Positions 60,687 to 64,000 of a DNA stretch of 64,000 bases are shown in pieces. The DNA is taken from assembly GCA_050247235.1 (NCBI GenBank), contig JBFWUN010000019.1, forward strand, positions 1 through 64,000. Reading direction: 5' to 3'. Position 1 is the first letter of the stretch; the number at the start of each line of letters is the position of its first letter. The notes beneath the pieces were generated by a model that worked only from the letters and a program-made list of their open reading frames with translations, searched no databases and was not told the origin of the DNA. The translations under genes and the position numbers were made by a program. Origin of the DNA: CAIKBL01 sp050247235 (lineage in GTDB: Bacteria; Pseudomonadota; Gammaproteobacteria; Ga0077536).

Positions 60687-61010
60687 ATGACGGATCCGAT
60701 CGACGACGCCCTGCCTCCCGCGGCGCGGCCGGCGTGGGAAGCCTACCAGCGCATGCTGGCGTCCAAGACGGCGCACTTCGATTTCCTGTCCGGCCTGGAC
60801 CGCAAGACCCAGGCAGGCGGGCAGCGGACCCTGGCGGAGATCGCGCGGCTCGACACGCTGCTCAACGCCCACACCGCCGCCGTACGGACGTTTCGCGAAT
60901 GCATCGTGTCCCTGGCCGCGACGGATCCCGCGGCGCGTGAGGCGCTGCTCGCCCGCCTGCACCAGGTCAATGCGCCGCTCGGCGCACCCGATTCCGCGGC
61001 GATGCACTGA
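60687..61010 (+). CDS. Small alpha-helical protein of unknown function
   Basis: A 107-residue frame, 16 bp after the RRM gene. It is rich in Ala, Leu, Arg and Asp/Glu, predicted mostly helical (WEAYQRMLASKTAHFDFLSGLDRKTQAGGQRTLAEIARLDTLLNAH...), with no signal or membrane segment. Codon pattern and close spacing suggest it is real and co-transcribed with the RRM gene; the family is not recognised. Confidence 0.6.
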   Translation: MTDPIDDALPPAARPAWEAYQRMLASKTAHFDFLSGLDRKTQAGGQRTLAEIARLDTLLNAHTAAVRTFRECIVSLAATDPAAREALLARLHQVNAPLGAPDSAAMH

Positions 61011-61039
61011 CCGCCGCCTGCGGCGCCGGTCGCCAGGCT

Positions 61040-61915
61040 TCAGTCGGCATCGAGTTCGCGCGTGATCGCGCGGAAGTACTCGGGCTTGCCGGTGGTCCAG
61101 ACTTCGCCCCAGTGCTGGCCGCCGCCGTCGATCGTGAGCACCTCGCCGGTGATGTAGCCGCCCGCCGGCCCGCCGATGAACAACGCGGCCTCCGCGATCT
61201 CCCATGGGGAACCCACCCGCTTCAGCGGGTTGGTCAATGCGTACTTCGCGCGCGCGGCCTCGGTGTAGACGCGCCACCCTTCGGTCTGGATCGCGCCGGG
61301 CCCGATGCAGTTGACCCGGATGCCCAGCGGCGCCCATTCCACCGCCACCGCCTGTGAAAGCGCCACGACCCCCGCGCGTGCGGCGACGGTGTGCGCGACC
61401 CCATGCAGACCGCGCGGCACGACGACAATGTTGACGATGCTGCCAGGTGCCCCCGCGTCGCGCCACTTGCGTGCGTGTGCCTGCATCATGGACCACGTCC
61501 CGTTGAGGTTCGTGTTGATGACGGTGTTCCAGCCCTTTTCACTGAAATCGATCGCGGCCTGCGGAAACTGTCCGCCGGCACTGTTGATCAGGATGTCCAC
61601 CCGGCCAAACCGGTTCCACAACGTTTCGGTCGAGCGTTCAACCCACGCGCGATCACGGATGTCGATAGGTTCGAAATCGGCATCGAGATCGCACGCCCGC
61701 ATGGCCTCGATCACGCCGTGCAGCTTTTCCTCGCTGCGGCCGCAGACGACCACCGCGGCCCCGAGGCGTGCGGCAAGCCATGCCGTCGCGCGGCCGATAC
61801 CACTGCCGCCACCCGACACCACCACGACCTTGTCGCGCAGCATGTCGGGCGCGAACACCGTGGGGTGGGCCGCGAGGTCTTCGTTCGTCTCCGGAATCGG
61901 CAGGGTCTGCTCCAT
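61040..61915 (-). CDS. SDR-fold protein without the usual catalytic residues (DECR-like)
   Basis: A 291-residue SDR. The cofactor motif GGGSGIG (35-41) and NSAG (111-114) are present, and it resembles peroxisomal-type 2,4-dienoyl-CoA reductases (NGTWSMMQ, AVEWAPLGIRVNCIGPGAIQTEG). The catalytic motif YxxxK is replaced: the segment HTVAARAGVV (175-184) has Thr176 at the Tyr position and Arg180 at the Lys position, and the catalytic Ser segment reads NIVVV. DECR-type SDRs also lack the Tyr, but Arg for Lys is unusual. Lies 10 bp after an acyl-CoA dehydrogenase gene on the same strand, so it may act on the CoA product of that enzyme. Confidence 0.82.
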   Translation of the reverse strand: MEQTLPIPETNEDLAAHPTVFAPDMLRDKVVVVSGGGSGIGRATAWLAARLGAAVVVCGRSEEKLHGVIEAMRACDLDADFEPIDIRDRAWVERSTETLWNRFGRVDILINSAGGQFPQAAIDFSEKGWNTVINTNLNGTWSMMQAHARKWRDAGAPGSIVNIVVVPRGLHGVAHTVAARAGVVALSQAVAVEWAPLGIRVNCIGPGAIQTEGWRVYTEAARAKYALTNPLKRVGSPWEIAEAALFIGGPAGGYITGEVLTIDGGGQHWGEVWTTGKPEYFRAITRELDAD

Positions 61916-61925
61916 GCGCGTGCGC

Positions 61926-63140
61926 TCACCTGGTATGGAGCAGTTCGCGGCTGATGATCATCTTCCGCACCTCGGTGGTGCCGGCGCCGATCTCGAGCAG
62001 CTTGGTCGATCGGTACAGCCGGTTGATCTCGGACTCCCACATGTAGCCGTACCCCCCGTAGATCTGGAGCGCATCGTTGAGCACGAGGTTCAGGGTGTTC
62101 GCGGTGTACATCAGCGAGGCGGCGGTCTGCGCGTGGATCATCCCGCGCCCGCCCCCGCCGACCTCGAGATCGTTTGCTTCCGCGAGCACGCCGTAGCAGA
62201 GCGCCCGCATGCTCTCCACCCACACGTACATGTCGGCGATCTTGGACTGGATCATCTGAAACTCGGCCAGGGGCTTGCCGAACTGCACGCGGGTCTTGGC
62301 ATATTCAATGGAGAGCTCGAGCGCGCGCTCGGCAATCCCGACACAGATCGGTGAAATCACGGCGCGTTCGAGATCGAGCCCGCTCATCACGACCGCCACG
62401 CCGGCGTTCTCCTCGCCGACGAGGTTCTCTGCGGGGACCTTGCAGTTGTCGAACACGAGTTCCCCGGTCTGGCTGCCGCGGAAGCCCATCTTCACGAGCT
62501 TCTGTGCAACCCGGAAACCCGGGAAGTCTTTCTCCACGATGAACGCGGAGATGCCGTGGGCTCCGCGCTCGGGCGCGGTTTTCGCGTAGACCAGCAAGGT
62601 ATCCGCCACCGGACCGTTGGTGATGAAGATCTTGCTGCCATTCAGCACGTAGTGACCGCCCTCGCGCTTCGCCGTGGTGCGCATCGAGCCGAGCGCATCC
62701 GACCCCGCGCCGGGCTCGGTGAGCCCGAGCGCGCCAGTCGCCTTGCCGCTGCAGAGATCCGGCAGGTACTTCCGGCGCAGGTCATCGTTGGCATTGCGGT
62801 AGATGTTGTTCAGACACAGGTTCTCGTGCGCGATCCACGACAGGCTCAACGCGTAGTTCCAGCGCGCCATCGCCTGGCACACGAGACCACTGGTGAAGAA
62901 ATCGAGCCCTGCCCCGCCGTACTCCTCCGCCACCGTGATGCCGCAATATCCCTGCGCGGCAATCTTCTGCATCACGTCCTCCGGCCACCATTCCTCGTCA
63001 TCCATGCGGGCGGCGAGCGGGTACAGTTCCTTGCGGCAGAACTTGTCGGCCTCGTCGAGCATGATCTGCTGATCAGGGCTCAGCCGGAACGCGGGCGATG
63101 CGGCCTCGGCGGCGCCGGGCACGGGGGCTCGTTGGGTCAT
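61926..63140 (-). CDS. Acyl-CoA dehydrogenase (isovaleryl-CoA dehydrogenase-like)
   Basis: A 404-residue FAD-dependent enzyme, usual ACAD length. Features: GITVAEEYGGAGLDF, GALGLTEPGAGSDALGSM, KIFITNGPVADTLLVYAKT, GFRGSQTGELVFDNCKVPAENLVGEENAGVAVVMSGLDLERAV (isovaleryl/isobutyryl-like), and ALQIYGGYGYMWESEINRLYRSTKLLEIGAGTTEVRKMII with the FAD motif. The ATG at 63140 has GGAG eight bases upstream; the upstream Met at 63152 lacks one. A short-chain or branched acyl-CoA is the likely substrate, ETF the acceptor. Coupled with the SDR gene 10 bp downstream. Confidence 0.92.
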   Translation of the reverse strand: MTQRAPVPGAAEAASPAFRLSPDQQIMLDEADKFCRKELYPLAARMDDEEWWPEDVMQKIAAQGYCGITVAEEYGGAGLDFFTSGLVCQAMARWNYALSLSWIAHENLCLNNIYRNANDDLRRKYLPDLCSGKATGALGLTEPGAGSDALGSMRTTAKREGGHYVLNGSKIFITNGPVADTLLVYAKTAPERGAHGISAFIVEKDFPGFRVAQKLVKMGFRGSQTGELVFDNCKVPAENLVGEENAGVAVVMSGLDLERAVISPICVGIAERALELSIEYAKTRVQFGKPLAEFQMIQSKIADMYVWVESMRALCYGVLAEANDLEVGGGGRGMIHAQTAASLMYTANTLNLVLNDALQIYGGYGYMWESEINRLYRSTKLLEIGAGTTEVRKMIISRELLHTR

Positions 63141-63245
63141 CGTGAACTCCACTGGGGGCTTGGTCGGACGCTCGGGACGTGCGCGGACCGGGCGGCGCCG
63201 CGCAGGCCCGGACCTTAACCAATGGTCCGGGGTTTGTCCAACCGC

Positions 63246-64000
63246 TCAGCCGGACATTCGCGCTGCGACCTCGACGGGGATCCCGGTCATGTGCGCCTGG
63301 CCCGACAGCGGGTCGAAGCTTCCCGGCCCGGTGGGCAGCAGACGGTTGCAGTTCACGCCGGGCGTCGCCTGCGCGACGTGCATGCCGTGGGTCTGCTGCT
63401 GTCCCCAGCCATGCATCATCGCGACCACACCGGGCACGAGGTCGGCATCGTGCCGGATGGTCGCCTCGATCTCGCCGTGGACGTTCCGGATGCACGCCCG
63501 CGCGCCATCGGCGAGGCCGCGGGCCGCCGCGTCCGCCGGGTGCATGTGCAGCGGGTTGTCCGCGAACGCGCGGGTTTTCAGGCGTGCCACGTTCGCGTAC
63601 CAGCTGTTCATCATCCGCGCCTCGCGCTTGCTGATCAGCCGCAGCGTCCCCGCCGGCTCTATCGCGCGCGCATGGAACTCCGTCGCGAGCCGGGTCAGCG
63701 CCGCGGCGAATGCCGAAGGACAGCAGTCCACCCGACCGTCCGCGGTCTGCAGGTGATCATCATGGAATCGACCGTACGCATGCGGCCCCAGATCCACCGT
63801 GCCCCGCGCCCTCAGTTCGTCCAGGCTCAGACCGCGGCTCCTCAGCATGTGCTCGAACTTGCTCCAGGGATGGGCGCCGGGCGCGTCATCAGCGACGGAG
63901 AGTCCCATCGCGCGCGCGATGGCGTGCAGGATGAAGCGCTCGTGGCGCCGTTCGAACTGCGGCGCCACCACTGCGGGCGTGAACTGCACGTTCGGCCGCG
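63246..64000 (-). CDS. Molybdopterin-dependent oxidoreductase, C-terminal part (runs off the right edge)
   Basis: The open frame enters from the right edge and ends at 63246; ~250 residues are present. The last third, RLISKREARMMNSWYANVARL then NPLHMHPADAAARGLADGARACIRNVHGEIEATIRHDADLVPGVVAMMHGWGQ and GVNCNRLLPTG...PLSGQAHMTGIPVEV, is the molybdopterin dinucleotide-binding domain of the DMSO reductase/formate dehydrogenase/assimilatory nitrate reductase superfamily. The catalytic N-terminal part with the Mo ligand and any Fe-S motif lies outside, so the reaction is unknown. Confidence 0.85.
   Translation of the reverse strand, partial: RPNVQFTPAVVAPQFERRHERFILHAIARAMGLSVADDAPGAHPWSKFEHMLRSRGLSLDELRARGTVDLGPHAYGRFHDDHLQTADGRVDCCPSAFAAALTRLATEFHARAIEPAGTLRLISKREARMMNSWYANVARLKTRAFADNPLHMHPADAAARGLADGARACIRNVHGEIEATIRHDADLVPGVVAMMHGWGQQQTHGMHVAQATPGVNCNRLLPTGPGSFDPLSGQAHMTGIPVEVAARMSG

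Overview
The window is a high-GC (visibly well above 60%), densely packed stretch of a proteobacterial chromosome. Isocitrate dehydrogenase kinase/phosphatase (AceK), AvtA-type transaminase, LolC, an LpxR-type outer-membrane lipid A deacylase, TrmO, Lhr and a class I fumarase together suggest a Gammaproteobacterium in the broad sense (beta/gamma), with Gram-negative envelope, aerobic respiration and acyl-CoA/aromatic amino acid catabolism. No rRNA, tRNA, CRISPR array, prophage or insertion sequence was seen. A 100-N gap at 40418-40517, flanked by two identical 127-bp copies, shows this is a draft scaffold and not a finished chromosome.

Layout. 1-5.6 kb: the end of a nucleoside transporter gene, an RND efflux pair and a short-chain dehydrogenase (SDR). 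5.7-12.8 kb (minus strand): EthD-domain protein, enoyl-CoA hydratase, small exported protein, large chemoreceptor, MetX-like hydrolase, SMR efflux protein. 12.8-20.9 kb: MFS/BT1-like transporter, ExoD, a candidate sigma-54-driven small RNA, MsrA, LpxR, an orphan LolC permease, a nucleotidyltransferase-like protein and an SDR. 21-25 kb: PilZ-like protein with an elaborate leader, AvtA, small membrane protein, and a HipBA locus whose HipA seems to have lost its catalytic aspartates, next to an AT-rich stretch. 25.1-32.7 kb: Lhr helicase, TrmO, IalB-like protein, DUF192 protein, secreted SRPBCC protein and YVTN beta-propeller. 32.7-38.2 kb (minus): epimerase-like protein, alpha/beta hydrolase, REC-PAS-GGDEF-EAL regulator and its histidine kinase.

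38.4-49 kb (plus): icd and aceK side by side (aceK interrupted by the assembly gap), feoA-feoA-feoB iron uptake with a promoter/operator, DAHP synthase, a BtuFCD-like ABC importer, and a CysH-type reductase. 49-58.7 kb (minus): fumarase, acetoacetyl-CoA synthetase and maleylacetoacetate isomerase, a set matching the end of tyrosine catabolism; then a tight six-gene run etfB-etfA-ETF:quinone oxidoreductase-ferredoxin-ferredoxin reductase-ferredoxin. 58.9-64 kb: glutaryl-CoA dehydrogenase, RRM protein, an SDR lacking the usual catalytic residues, an acyl-CoA dehydrogenase, and the C-terminal part of a molybdopterin oxidoreductase.

How it fits together: acyl-CoA dehydrogenases (58.9 and 63 kb) would feed electrons to the ETF/ETF-QO operon; fumarase, IDH and AceK tie this to the TCA/glyoxylate branch. 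The most unusual items are the sigma-54 small RNA candidate (15.4 kb), the kinase-dead HipA, the fusion of ETF genes with two adrenodoxin-type ferredoxins and their reductase in one operon, and the promoter/hairpin arrangement before the PilZ-like gene.
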